Shown piece after piece: positions 7,176 to 13,321 of a stretch of DNA of 29,515 nt. The position numbers were made by a program, and so were the translations under genes. A model generated the notes under the pieces. That model searched no databases, had not been told where the DNA came from, and saw only the letters and a program-made list of their open reading frames with translations. The stretch lies in the IMG/VR virus record IMGVR_UViG_3300025168_000432, positions 1-29,515 of that record. One strand, given 5' to 3'. The DNA is from a virus. The first letter of the stretch is position 1; every line of letters begins with the position of its first letter.

Positions 7176-8537
7176 ATGACTCGACCTACTATGTTCACTG
7201 CGAAAGCGATTAACGCAGTTATACGGAAAAACAAACCTAGACCGAAGCCGTATGGTGTTGGGGCAAAGGGCAGGTTAATAAGGATCAATTCTGACAGTGT
7301 TAAGCTTTTGTACCGTGATAGAAAACACGGGGATGGCTTAACGACGCTAGGCACTTGGGGCGGTGTCTACGGGATTACCTGTAAACAGGCAGAGGAAAAA
7401 ATAGAGGAGTTGCAGGGCGAGTTAAAAGAGAAAAAGGCCCAAGAGGTTCTTCAGCACAATACGTTCAAAGCTGTAGCAGAGCGCTGGCTTAAACATAGAA
7501 AAAAAGAGTGGTCTGTTGGTTACTACGAAGATAAGGACCAGCAGCTGACGAACCATGTCTATCCCGTGATCGGAGATTTAGATTTAAGGGAGTTGACTAA
7601 GTACCACGTCTTAGAAGTTGCTGAGAGTTTGAACGAAGCTGAAAAACTTGAAACTCGGAACAGAGTCCACGGGTTGATTAGGAGAGTTCTGGAGGAGGCA
7701 GTCTTTGATGACTGTCATCCTAAACACCCCACTGGTCTGCAACACAACGTAGCAGCTTTTAACCTAAGTTCTGCTCCACGCATGACCAAGCGGGAAGGGG
7801 AGTTTGCCCCGAAACATTATAAAGCTATGCGGCTTGATCGGATTCCGGAATTCCTCTCAGACTTACGGTTAAGCCGGTCAGACCCTATTGTTAAGATACT
7901 GGTAGTCTTCCAGCTTTTAACGATGACCAGACCCTCTGAGGCCAGAGAAGCCCTCTGGGAGCAGATTAACTGGAAAGAGAGGTTGTGGAAGATACCTGGC
8001 GGTACAAGAAAGGAGCTAGGCGTAGGAAATCACATGAAGAAGAACCGGGAGCATTGGATACCGCTATCGGACCAAGCTGTCAGGGTACTTAAAGAACTGT
8101 GGGAGATTACTGGGGAATACGGAATGTTGTTCCCGAAAGTGAAGTCGTCTTCCTACTACGGGGGTAATGCCAAGATAAAAGGCCAGAAGTTAGACCCTGA
8201 CCGTTTTGACTCCACCGACCACCTTTCCTATAACGCTGCCGGATTTGCCATTCACGATCTGGGAGGGACACCGGGAAACTGGAAGTACGACGAACACCCT
8301 CACGGGTTTAGAAAGACTGCTTCTACCTACCTACACGGGCTGAAAGATAAAAGCGGGAAACAGGAATTCGCTTCCGAGTGGATCGAATATCAGTTAGCCC
8401 ACACGGATGAAAACAAGGTAAGAGATACCTATATCGACAAGACTCCAGACCTTTATATGGAGTCACGCCGAGATATGATTCAAGTCTGGGGCGATGTCGT
8501 TATGCCTCGGAAACTTTCTGTTGTGAAAGTTGCCTGA
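7176..8537 (+). CDS. int: Tyrosine recombinase, phage integrase
   Basis: A 453-residue P4-like integrase. ATG 7176 is chosen for CGGAGG six bases upstream. Residues 1-90 form the N-terminal arm-binding part, about 95-200 the SAM-like core-binding domain (TFKAVAERWLKHR), and 215-435 the catalytic domain. Catalytic residues are visible: R252 in TMTRPSEA, a lysine near 288-289, H376 and R379 in HPHGFR, H409 in YQLAHT and nucleophile Y419 in DTYI. It would recombine the attP core at 7008-7031 with a host tRNA-Ser gene. The 3' end overlaps the convergent excisionase gene by 38 bases, so int and xis transcription would oppose each other. Confidence 0.93.
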   Translation: MTRPTMFTAKAINAVIRKNKPRPKPYGVGAKGRLIRINSDSVKLLYRDRKHGDGLTTLGTWGGVYGITCKQAEEKIEELQGELKEKKAQEVLQHNTFKAVAERWLKHRKKEWSVGYYEDKDQQLTNHVYPVIGDLDLRELTKYHVLEVAESLNEAEKLETRNRVHGLIRRVLEEAVFDDCHPKHPTGLQHNVAAFNLSSAPRMTKREGEFAPKHYKAMRLDRIPEFLSDLRLSRSDPIVKILVVFQLLTMTRPSEAREALWEQINWKERLWKIPGGTRKELGVGNHMKKNREHWIPLSDQAVRVLKELWEITGEYGMLFPKVKSSSYYGGNAKIKGQKLDPDRFDSTDHLSYNAAGFAIHDLGGTPGNWKYDEHPHGFRKTASTYLHGLKDKSGKQEFASEWIEYQLAHTDENKVRDTYIDKTPDLYMESRRDMIQVWGDVVMPRKLSVVKVA

Positions 8538-8694
8538 CCCATTTGTCTATATGGTCCGAATTCCAAACGTGAGTCCTTGTGCCTAATACTATAGGCTTCG
8601 GAAATCGGTTTGTCCTCGCCATCTCTCGTATAGTTTTAGGGGAGAGGGTGGTTAGTCCCTGTACTTCCTTTATGCGTAGCAGCCTAGTCGTCAT
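8500..8694 (-). CDS. xis: AlpA-like excisionase / MerR-type DNA-binding protein
   Basis: A 64-residue winged-helix DNA-binding protein of the AlpA/excisionase type: LLRIKEVQGLTTLSPKTI (helix-turn-helix), then FPKPIVLGTRTHVWN and DHIDKWVRQ, the usual AlpA wing and C-terminal helix. Proteins of this type act as recombination directionality factors or activate integrase genes. It overlaps the end of the integrase gene tail to tail, and its ATG lies inside the end of the gene upstream (ATGACTAG), which implies coupling. It is the last gene of the leftward operon, so it should be expressed on induction. Confidence 0.85.
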   Translation of the reverse strand: MTTRLLRIKEVQGLTTLSPKTIREMARTNRFPKPIVLGTRTHVWNSDHIDKWVRQLSQQKVSEA

Positions 8695-8899
8695 TTAACA
8701 ACTCGTCTTCCAGCTTATGCATTTCAAATATCGCGTCTTCCAAGTGCTTCATGGTTTCTTTTAGTTTCTGCTGATAGAGGAGAGCGCGGCACTCAACGCA
8801 TTCCCCGTTAGACACATACCGCATCCCGTTGTGCCCCCTTCTACATGGATCTGTAAAATACACTTCCGCACCAGTGTCGGTGTGCGTTATATCTCCCAT
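8684..8899 (-). CDS. Small zinc-binding protein
   Basis: A 71-residue protein. The centre reads CRRGHNGMRYVSNGECVECR: Cys-x3-His and Cys-x2-Cys about 15 residues apart. This is a compact zinc-knuckle pattern common in short phage proteins and related to the treble-clef core of HNH proteins. A helical, acidic C-terminal tail follows (about residues 42-71). No catalytic HNH histidine pair is seen, so a structural or nucleic-acid-binding role is more likely than nuclease activity. It overlaps both neighbours in the leftward operon. Confidence 0.65.
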   Translation of the reverse strand: MGDITHTDTGAEVYFTDPCRRGHNGMRYVSNGECVECRALLYQQKLKETMKHLEDAIFEMHKLEDELLNDD

Positions 8900-9102
8900 T
8901 CAGAAATCTCGTGACCACCGGGTATCGCAAAAACCAGATAACCGAAATCTCTTTTTGGGGACTGGACACTGTTCAGAACTTTTGCCCGTCCTCTTGTGTT
9001 ATCCACATCAAGTTTCACGGGTAACATGACTCCGCGCCATTCTCGGTGGAGAATCCAGCCTTCTGTCGTAAGTGTTTTCATTTCTTCTGTTATTAAACTC
9101 AT
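8887..9102 (-). CDS. Small hypothetical protein
   Basis: A 71-residue protein with no recognised family. It is β-rich (WILHREWRGVMLPVKLDV, then FGYLVFAIPGG). ATG 9102 overlaps the upstream stop (ATGA). An internal ATG (Met8) preceded by AGAAGAA could also be used. Coupled member of the leftward operon. Function unknown. Confidence 0.5.
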   Translation of the reverse strand: MSLITEEMKTLTTEGWILHREWRGVMLPVKLDVDNTRGRAKVLNSVQSPKRDFGYLVFAIPGGHEISEWEI

Positions 9103-9263
9103 TTTGTAAATAGCTCCTCGATTAACTTTTCTGCTACAAGATCATGGACCATGTATTTATCTTCATGGCAAGTGACGGTTGCGGCTCTATCACCGTTTCG
9201 GGAGATGGAATAAATCGCAGAGGCATGAATCTGTACAGTCTCTCCCTCTATGGTTGCGAACAT
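9099..9263 (-). CDS. 54-aa FlbD-like hypothetical protein
   Basis: Start at 9263 is preferred (MFATIEGE) because AAGAAGAG lies just upstream. The longer frame from ATG 9281 would start directly on the terminator U-tract with no ribosome-binding site. The sequence (VQIHASAIYSI, then YMVHDLVAEKLIEEL) has the two-strand plus helix pattern of FlbD-like or other small β-hairpin proteins common in phages. The terminator just upstream means expression needs read-through or antitermination. Confidence 0.5.
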   Translation of the reverse strand: MFATIEGETVQIHASAIYSISRNGDRAATVTCHEDKYMVHDLVAEKLIEELFTK

Positions 9264-9277
9264 GACCATCTCTTCTT

Positions 9278-9442
9278 TCATAAAAAAAGGGCGGGGCGAA
9301 CCCCGCCAAGTTCTGAAGTAGACGTAGTAAAAAGACTATCGGTTACACATTCTCCTTTTGGTTGTTGAACAAGAAGGTGGCCCATACCCCCCTCATAAAG
9401 CGGAGGAGGAGGACAGAGAGGGGCAGGGCCGTACTTAGTCAT
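9278..9442 (-). CDS. Possible 54-aa proline-rich peptide ending in the terminator
   Basis: An open frame of 54 residues with start ATG 9442 overlapping the end of the preceding gene (ATGACTAA). The N-terminus is proline-rich (PAPLCPPPPLYEGG). Its last codons (GGVRPALFL) are the terminator hairpin and U-tract, and its TGA overlaps ATG 9281. Coupling at both ends favours a real gene, but composition is odd and the ribosome-binding site weak. It may be only a frame open by chance. Confidence 0.3.
   Translation of the reverse strand: MTKYGPAPLCPPPPLYEGGMGHLLVQQPKGECVTDSLFTTSTSELGGVRPALFL
9282..9307 (-). terminator. Intrinsic terminator, leftward operon
   Basis: On the minus strand: stem GGCGGGG/CCCCGCC with loop TTCG, a C, then T7 ending at 9282. 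ATG 9281 follows immediately. The stem is made of the same two heptamers as the terminator at 10599-10624, in the opposite order. Confidence 0.8.
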
Positions 9443-9677
9443 CCCAAGGGTCTTTTTCTTGGGGCTTTTCGTTCGCTGGCTTAAAACCGCCTTCTTGTGG
9501 CGGTTCATATTTCAAACTCAAATATTTTTTCCCAGCCTTACTGGTTGTTTTCCACGCCGCGACTTTCCACATTGTTCCTTCGACGTTTGAATCACCTTTA
9601 AAGTGAGGAGCCTTATCGCTGGTTCTGTTTTCGTTGGGGAATAGTGCGCCGGTCATGTTTTTTGTTTCGTATGCCAT
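9435..9677 (-). CDS. DUF736-like small protein, possible ssDNA-binding accessory
   Basis: An 80-residue protein. ATG 9677 is chosen because AGGA lies seven bases upstream. MTGALFPN, SDKAPHFKG, then WKVAAWKTTSKAGKKYLSL follows the DUF736 pattern (a D-KAP segment, then W-KT---YLS). The C-terminus is disordered and acidic, ending KDPWDD, somewhat like the acidic tip of single-stranded DNA-binding proteins. It lies downstream of a RecB-like nuclease, which suggests a recombination or DNA-processing pair. The family match is by eye and the function is not established. Confidence 0.5.
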   Translation of the reverse strand: MAYETKNMTGALFPNENRTSDKAPHFKGDSNVEGTMWKVAAWKTTSKAGKKYLSLKYEPPQEGGFKPANEKPQEKDPWDD

Positions 9678-9738
9678 GTTCAATTCCTAGTTCAAAGTAA
9701 GCCATGCAGAGGTCTTTGACCTCTTTCCTAATACCCAC
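9613..9738 (-). CDS. Possible 41-aa basic helical peptide
   Basis: GTG 9738 preceded by AAGGGTGA opens a frame of 41 residues (GIRKEVKDLCMAYFELGIEHGIRN, then a basic tail). It fills the 65-base gap between the nuclease stop and the next start and then overlaps that gene out of frame. The amphipathic sequence looks protein-like. The long overlap and lack of a known family keep confidence low. Confidence 0.3.
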   Translation of the reverse strand: MGIRKEVKDLCMAYFELGIEHGIRNKKHDRRTIPQRKQNQR

Positions 9739-9742
9739 GGTG

Positions 9743-10597
9743 TCACCCTTGCTCCATGTGGTTTGAAAACTGTTTGCACCACTGGCTGACATCGCAGTAA
9801 TCCTCGCATCTCGTAAATCTTCCCTTTCGATGCTGTATAAAGTTGTCTGGTCCTCCGTACTGGTTGTAGGCATCTTGTATTTCCTTGTCTGATTTAAAAA
9901 GCTTGACCGCGCTCTTACGGCCTTTCTTCATCAACGCCCAGGTATCCTCTTTTTTCCACATTTCCTGATCTGTACAGGATGGGAAGTCTGAGAAATGCCT
10001 TTTTAAGCGGTTCCGGACGTACTGCTCAGTCGTGTCCATGTCCCACATTGGGATATCGACCGTGCAGATAGGAGCAACGGGGTAGTTATCTCCCGCTTTA
10101 CTCTTCTGCCAATCGCGTAAAAAGGTGATGATCTGGAGGGAGTCAATCGGGCTACCGCCTTCTTTCTCCCATAACCATCTGTATACATTTAACTGCCTAT
10201 CCCATTCGGGTTTCCCGTAAATGACACTCCATACGGAAGTGACCTTGTAATCCGCTAAAACCCGCTGGGTGACAACAGGAATTTTTTTGGTGTAGATAAG
10301 ATCTATCGCCCCGGAAAGAACCTTGTCATCAATCTTGGTAGAGACTCGTTGCTCACGAAGCATCCCTTCAACCTCAGGTATGCGTTCCAGCATGGCGTGA
10401 ACAGACTGCCCGAAGAACGCCCACACCATGTCGCTAACGTCTGCCTCCCGGTCTGGGTGCTTCTGTCTCAGGAAACGGACCTGTGGCGAGTCAATAAGCT
10501 GTGTAACGGATATATCTGCATCCCCTTTCGTGTAGGGGTCGTTCTCTATTGCAGAAACCAGAACTTCCGGTAAATTGTGTTTATTAGTCAGTTTCAT
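9743..10597 (-). CDS. RecB/Cas4-like PD-(D/E)XK exonuclease
   Basis: A 284-residue nuclease. ATG 10597 (MKLTNKHN) is preferred over the longer frame, whose first 28 residues are terminator and low-complexity sequence. RecB-family motifs are in order: H67 (GQSVHAML), D99 (SGAIDLIY), D116-Y-K118 (LADYKVT) and Q135-x3-Y139 (QLNVYRWL). A C-terminal cluster RCEDYCDVSQWCKQF gives three cysteines like the Fe-S motif of Cas4/AddB, though the fourth ligand is not certain. It probably trims DNA ends for phage recombination or replication. The start codon abuts the U-tract of a terminator, and the only G-rich sequence upstream is the hairpin arm. Confidence 0.8.
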   Translation of the reverse strand: MKLTNKHNLPEVLVSAIENDPYTKGDADISVTQLIDSPQVRFLRQKHPDREADVSDMVWAFFGQSVHAMLERIPEVEGMLREQRVSTKIDDKVLSGAIDLIYTKKIPVVTQRVLADYKVTSVWSVIYGKPEWDRQLNVYRWLWEKEGGSPIDSLQIITFLRDWQKSKAGDNYPVAPICTVDIPMWDMDTTEQYVRNRLKRHFSDFPSCTDQEMWKKEDTWALMKKGRKSAVKLFKSDKEIQDAYNQYGGPDNFIQHRKGRFTRCEDYCDVSQWCKQFSNHMEQG

Positions 10598-10871
10598 TAA
10601 AAAACCCCCCGCCCGTAGGCGGGGTAATAGTTGGAGGAGGAGATGTCGGCGTATTAGCCCCCGCCGACAGGGTAGTTTCATAAATCTTTAGTAAGTCTTT
10701 GGTGTCTATACCTCTTCTGTCCGCCACTTCCTGTATGCTATATCGGACAGCATAGGCATAAAAATCCTGTAAATCACCATTCAAACCCGACCGCATCCAA
10801 TATTCGATGTAGTCGTTGGTACACTGGTCAACCTCCCAAGTGGCTTTATCAAGGGCATCGCTATACTCCAC
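10584..10871 (-). CDS. Small hypothetical protein ending through a terminator
   Basis: About 95 residues; GTG 10871 (or TTG 10874) lies just after AGGAGG. The N-terminal 70 residues are acidic and helical (VEYSDALDKATWEVDQC, then YAYAVRYSIQEVADRRGI). The C-terminus is proline/threonine-rich (SPPPTITPPTGGG). The coding sequence reads through the terminator hairpin (encoding GGGFF) and overlaps the nuclease start. It overlaps the upstream gene by about 11 bases. No family recognised. Confidence 0.5.
   Translation of the reverse strand: MEYSDALDKATWEVDQCTNDYIEYWMRSGLNGDLQDFYAYAVRYSIQEVADRRGIDTKDLLKIYETTLSAGANTPTSPPPTITPPTGGGFFNETD
10599..10624 (-). terminator. Intrinsic terminator abutting the nuclease start
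   Basis: On the minus strand: CCCCGCC, loop TACG, GGCGGGG, GG, T6, A, then ATG at 10597. It lies inside the 3' end of the upstream gene. The 3' arm (GGCGGGGGG) is the only G-rich sequence upstream of the nuclease ATG at ribosome-binding distance. Confidence 0.8.
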
Positions 10872-11178
10872 CAACCCTCCTAGAAGCCTCTAAACTTCGC
10901 CAGTGTTCCCATCTAAGCCTAGCAGTCTCTCTTTTTGCTGAAAGGATCTCGGATTCGTTGAAGGCTTTTAGATATTGCCTCTTGGCGTAAAGAACGTCTT
11001 TATCGACTTCTGAAGCCTGTTTCCGGGTTTCCCCTGTTCCTGTTTCGTTTAAGAATGCCTGGGCCATACGTTTCTTAATTAAAAATGCTTTCGCCTTGGC
11101 TGCTGTAATCGCGTTAGCGAACTCTTCGTCGGTTTCAGACAGGAAATCAAGGTGTTTTTCTGCTTCGTACTGGTTCAC
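10861..11178 (-). CDS. Helical hypothetical phage protein
   Basis: A 105-residue, highly charged and almost wholly helical protein (EAEKHLDFLSETDEEFANAI, then KAKAFLIKKRMAQAFL). It starts with GTG overlapping the previous stop (GTGA). Its position between a DUF1364-like gene and the nuclease gene suggests a DNA-metabolism accessory role. I know similar all-helical proteins next to phage recombination genes but cannot name a family with confidence. Confidence 0.55.
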   Translation of the reverse strand: MNQYEAEKHLDFLSETDEEFANAITAAKAKAFLIKKRMAQAFLNETGTGETRKQASEVDKDVLYAKRQYLKAFNESEILSAKRETARLRWEHWRSLEASRRVGGV

Positions 11179-11516
11179 GATACGGTCAAAATCCCTTTAT
11201 CAAGCAGTATGGCGACAGTGCGTACACAGCCCTCTAGCTCTCGTTCCCAGACCCAATTAGGGTCTAAGTCTGTGTTTACCCTGCCGTCAATAACATCATG
11301 GCAACGATTACAGGCATAACTGCCTATTGGCTTGCCTTTTGTACCCATCCCACCCCCTGTAATCCGTTTACTGGAGAGATGGGCAAACACCGTTGTTTCT
11401 GGATCATGGCAGCATCCCGGTAGTTCTATTTGACACTTCTCACCCCTCGCGCTGTTCATAACCTTCCGAATATCTGGCTTAGAAAGCTTGTTTAGTTTGG
11501 CTGAGAGAAGGTCCAC
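11175..11516 (-). CDS. DUF1364-like putative HNH-type nuclease
   Basis: A 113-residue protein with the DUF1364 pattern: RGEKCQIELPGCCHDPETTVFAHL near residues 24-48, GGGMGTKGKP, then YACNRCHDVIDGR at about 89-101. The cysteines and histidines form a zinc-bound treble clef like HNH nucleases. DUF1364 genes occur in the nin-like regions of lambdoid phages. It starts with GTG 11516 and is the first gene of the leftward operon. The intergenic stretch 11517-11583 upstream should hold its promoter, though no convincing -10/-35 pair was found. Confidence 0.7.
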   Translation of the reverse strand: MDLLSAKLNKLSKPDIRKVMNSARGEKCQIELPGCCHDPETTVFAHLSSKRITGGGMGTKGKPIGSYACNRCHDVIDGRVNTDLDPNWVWERELEGCVRTVAILLDKGILTVS

Positions 11517-11583
11517 GATTAGACTCTACAACTGTATTTAATAAAGTGCAAGCCGTGTCGGCTGAAACATACAAAAAAAAGTA

Positions 11584-11612
11584 TTGTGTCCTTTACGAGC
11601 ATCTGCTATTGT
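11584..11612 (+). promoter_or_regulatory. Possible weak promoter for the PAS gene
   Basis: -35 TTGTGT (11584-11589), 17-base spacer, -10 TATTGT (11607-11612). The hexamers are poor matches, but the spacing is ideal and a PAS-domain gene follows about 40 bases on. Confidence 0.3.
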
Positions 11613-11651
11613 GGTAATTACCGACGCAATTTTAGTGGAGAAATATGAAAA

Positions 11652-12062
11652 GTGGACGATTTAAGCCTTAAATGCCACCTGATATCGGTGGTGAGATCGT
11701 TAAATAAGCCAAAAATTGGCAAACATTTAAAAGACAGGCTGGTGGTTGGAGTTTCTCTGACCGGGGAAATCCAGTTCTGCAATCCAGCGTTTGAAAAACT
11801 TGCTAATCAACCAATGGGTGAGTTAGTTGGCACTTCTTTTTTTGCACAGGCCGACGATGACATTGACAGGATTAAAGAACACCTCGCTATCGCTTTTGAC
11901 ACAGGTGTTTCGATAGATACAGGGTTGTTCTCAGGCAACAACAAGATCAAGTGGAAAATTGATCTTATCTCGCCCGGAGATGCCTATCTTCTTTGCTCCG
12001 GGGAGATCCTTTCTCGCGCAAACAGCGTTATCGGCTTTCCAGTGAAACAATCTTCAGCATAA
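11652..12062 (+). CDS. PAS-domain protein in the immunity region
   Basis: A 136-residue protein made of little more than one PAS domain. LVVGVSLTGEIQFCNPAFEKL (about residues 32-52), the short helices of PMGELVGTSFF and the later strands KWKIDLISPGDAYLLCSGE follow the PAS order β-β-α-α-β-β-β. PAS domains sense redox state, light or small ligands, or dimerise with partners. No output domain is present, so it must act through another protein. It is convergent with the repressor gene and overlaps its 3' end by 35 bases. GTG 11652 lies rather far from GGAG (11637-11640). That GGAG is better placed for ATG 11645, an 8-codon frame (MKSGRFKP) that overlaps the start. Confidence 0.65.
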   Translation: MDDLSLKCHLISVVRSLNKPKIGKHLKDRLVVGVSLTGEIQFCNPAFEKLANQPMGELVGTSFFAQADDDIDRIKEHLAIAFDTGVSIDTGLFSGNNKIKWKIDLISPGDAYLLCSGEILSRANSVIGFPVKQSSA

Positions 12063-12450
12063 TAGAGTCTTCTAGTTCCTTATCTTCCGTGCAGAAAGCA
12101 TAAGCGATATCCATCAGATTTACTTTCTGTTTTATGTTAGCTCGGGGAGCTAGACGCTCTGCTGCCGAGACTGCTTTGGTCAGACATTCCTTGTCGAGAA
12201 CTCCGGAACCTTCTCTCCCGGTTGTTAGAAAGTCCAAACTGATTCCAAGCTGAGAGCAGAGTCGCATAGCATTCTCAAGCGTCATTTTGTGAGCGTTCTT
12301 GTTTTCCCAATGTGAACACGCGCCCCTTGTAGCATCTATTGCGCGGGACATTTCAGACTGTGACCAGCCCAGCTTATCCCGACTTTCCTTAATCCTCGCG
12401 GAAATCTCCGCAGCACGATCCTTAGTTATGTACGAACTTTTAGTTTTCAT
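12028..12450 (-). CDS. XRE-family (CI/Cro-like) repressor without peptidase domain
   Basis: A 140-residue repressor; ATG 12450 (MKTKSSY) is chosen over an upstream in-frame start because it follows the promoter. Residues about 16-72 hold the XRE helix-turn-helix: RIKESRDKLGWSQSEMSRAI, then ATRGACSHWENKNAHKMTL and LGISLDFLTTG. The remainder is short and helical. A LexA-type S24 peptidase domain (Ala-Gly cleavage site, Ser/Lys dyad) is absent, so RecA-driven self-cleavage is not expected. Its promoter reads leftward from a -10 TACAAT at 12489-12484, divergent from the early rightward promoter. The leader lacks a clear ribosome-binding site. Likely lysogeny repressor. Confidence 0.8.
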   Translation of the reverse strand: MKTKSSYITKDRAAEISARIKESRDKLGWSQSEMSRAIDATRGACSHWENKNAHKMTLENAMRLCSQLGISLDFLTTGREGSGVLDKECLTKAVSAAERLAPRANIKQKVNLMDIAYAFCTEDKELEDSIMLKIVSLESR

Positions 12451-12473
12451 ATTTTTTTTTAAATTTACTCTGG

Positions 12474-12489
12474 TGTCGGACAGATTGTA
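12474..12489 (-). promoter_or_regulatory. Repressor promoter -10 with operator-like palindrome
   Basis: Minus-strand -10 TACAAT at 12489-12484 with no good -35. The palindromic TGTCGGACA (12474-12482) covers the expected transcription start. A weak -35 overlapping an operator resembles the activated or autoregulated maintenance promoters of temperate phages. Confidence 0.45.
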
Positions 12490-12500
12490 CACCACAAATT

Positions 12501-12514
12501 TACCATGATTGGTA
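12501..12514. promoter_or_regulatory. Candidate repressor operator, inverted repeat
   Basis: TACCA-TGAT-TGGTA, a perfect 5-base inverted repeat between the divergent repressor and early promoters. Confidence 0.4.
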
Positions 12515-12540
12515 GGAATATCTTATATCAGCAGTTTTTT

Positions 12541-12569
12541 TTGCTTATACGTCCGATAGAACATACAAT
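12541..12569 (+). promoter_or_regulatory. Early rightward promoter giving a leaderless mRNA
   Basis: -35 TTGCTT (12541-12546), exactly 17 bases, -10 TACAAT (12564-12569). The expected start, 6-7 bases on, falls on the ATG at 12576, so the first gene would be translated without a leader. CGTCCGATA (12550-12558), related to the palindrome at 12474, sits in the spacer as a likely operator. The -35 is the same as that of the integrase promoter. Confidence 0.65.
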
Positions 12570-12575
12570 ACAAAG

Positions 12576-12908
12576 ATGGATGTACCGGGCGCAATAGAAT
12601 TCACTGAACAGAAAGGTCTTAAAAAGCAGTGGTTTGGTGGGGGTAACTCCGAAAGTCGGACTCTTACGGTGTTGGTTGGAATGACGGCTCTAAAGTGGCA
12701 GTTGATGTTGGAAAAGACGCACTTATGCGTTTATATCACCGAATCTCCGGATAAATACGACTGGACCTTTACGGATGGACATGACATTTGGATACGTCCC
12801 TGCGGTTTTGTCCAACGGTCAACCATCAGAAAACTAGCAGACCAGGTTAAGCCGTATGCGGCGCGAATTCTTTATCACATGGAGGACGATTTGAAATGGA
12901 GTATTTGA
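12576..12908 (+). CDS. First early gene, hypothetical, leaderless
   Basis: A 110-residue protein of unknown family. The central part alternates short strands and helices and is rich in Trp (WQLMLEK, TESPDKYDWTFTDG, then DIWIRPCG). Its ATG lies directly at the predicted transcription start and has no ribosome-binding site. It overlaps the next gene by 13 bases. First position in the early operon, the place of Cro or other early regulators in λ, but it has no recognisable helix-turn-helix. Confidence 0.55.
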   Translation: MDVPGAIEFTEQKGLKKQWFGGGNSESRTLTVLVGMTALKWQLMLEKTHLCVYITESPDKYDWTFTDGHDIWIRPCGFVQRSTIRKLADQVKPYAARILYHMEDDLKWSI

Positions 12909-13321
12909 GAATCGCAAATTGGGAGAAATATCAGCATTACAAGAACCGAAATCCACGATGGGTGAAGCTCTACATCGACATATTTAATCGCCCGAATTGG
13001 ATAAGTTTGGACGATAAATCGAAGTTTCTCTTACTCATTTGCCTCGGAATTGGTGCGATTTGTGACGGGAAAATACCAAAATGTGCCAAAACTTTACAGA
13101 AAATTTCAAATTTGCGGAGGAAACCAGACATTAAACCACTGATAGATATAGGTTTCTTGATTCCGGATGCTAGCACGATGCTATACAGAGAAGAGAAGAG
13201 TAATAAAAAGAGAAGAGAAGAGGATAAAAAACCATTTAATGAATTAACAGAGGATGAATTATTTGAACTGAAAGCTATGCGTCAATACGAACTTGACAGG
13301 TCACGATCCCTTGATTCCTGA
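12896..13321 (+). CDS. Replication-organiser-like winged-helix protein
   Basis: A 141-residue protein. Its N-terminal 100 residues match a common phage early protein pattern: RIANWEKYQHYKNRNPRWVK, LDDKSKFLLLICLGIG, DGKIPKCAKTLQKISNL, IDIGFLI. This is a small helix-turn-helix-like fold found in front of helicase genes and thought to bind DNA at the origin. The C-terminal 40 residues are lysine/glutamate-rich and probably link to a partner. The DnaB-like ATPase gene overlaps its end, so an initiator/loader pair is likely. Origin binding is inferred from context. Confidence 0.6.
   Translation: MEYLRIANWEKYQHYKNRNPRWVKLYIDIFNRPNWISLDDKSKFLLLICLGIGAICDGKIPKCAKTLQKISNLRRKPDIKPLIDIGFLIPDASTMLYREEKSNKKRREEDKKPFNELTEDELFELKAMRQYELDRSRSLDS

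Noticed and set aside
6998-7354. Minus-strand frame of 118 codons whose start reads GGEGGIRTA-like
   Set aside because: Residues GGEGGIRT come from the reverse complement of a tRNA 3' end, a known annotation artefact. The frame crosses attP and the integrase start.
9613-9873. Full 86-codon minus-strand frame
   Set aside because: Its first 45 codons lie inside the nuclease gene in another frame. Only the last 41 codons, after GTG 9738, are kept as a low-confidence gene.
12296-12508. Plus-strand frame opposite the repressor gene
   Set aside because: Antisense to a clear HTH repressor; hydrophobic tail results from the AT-rich promoter region.
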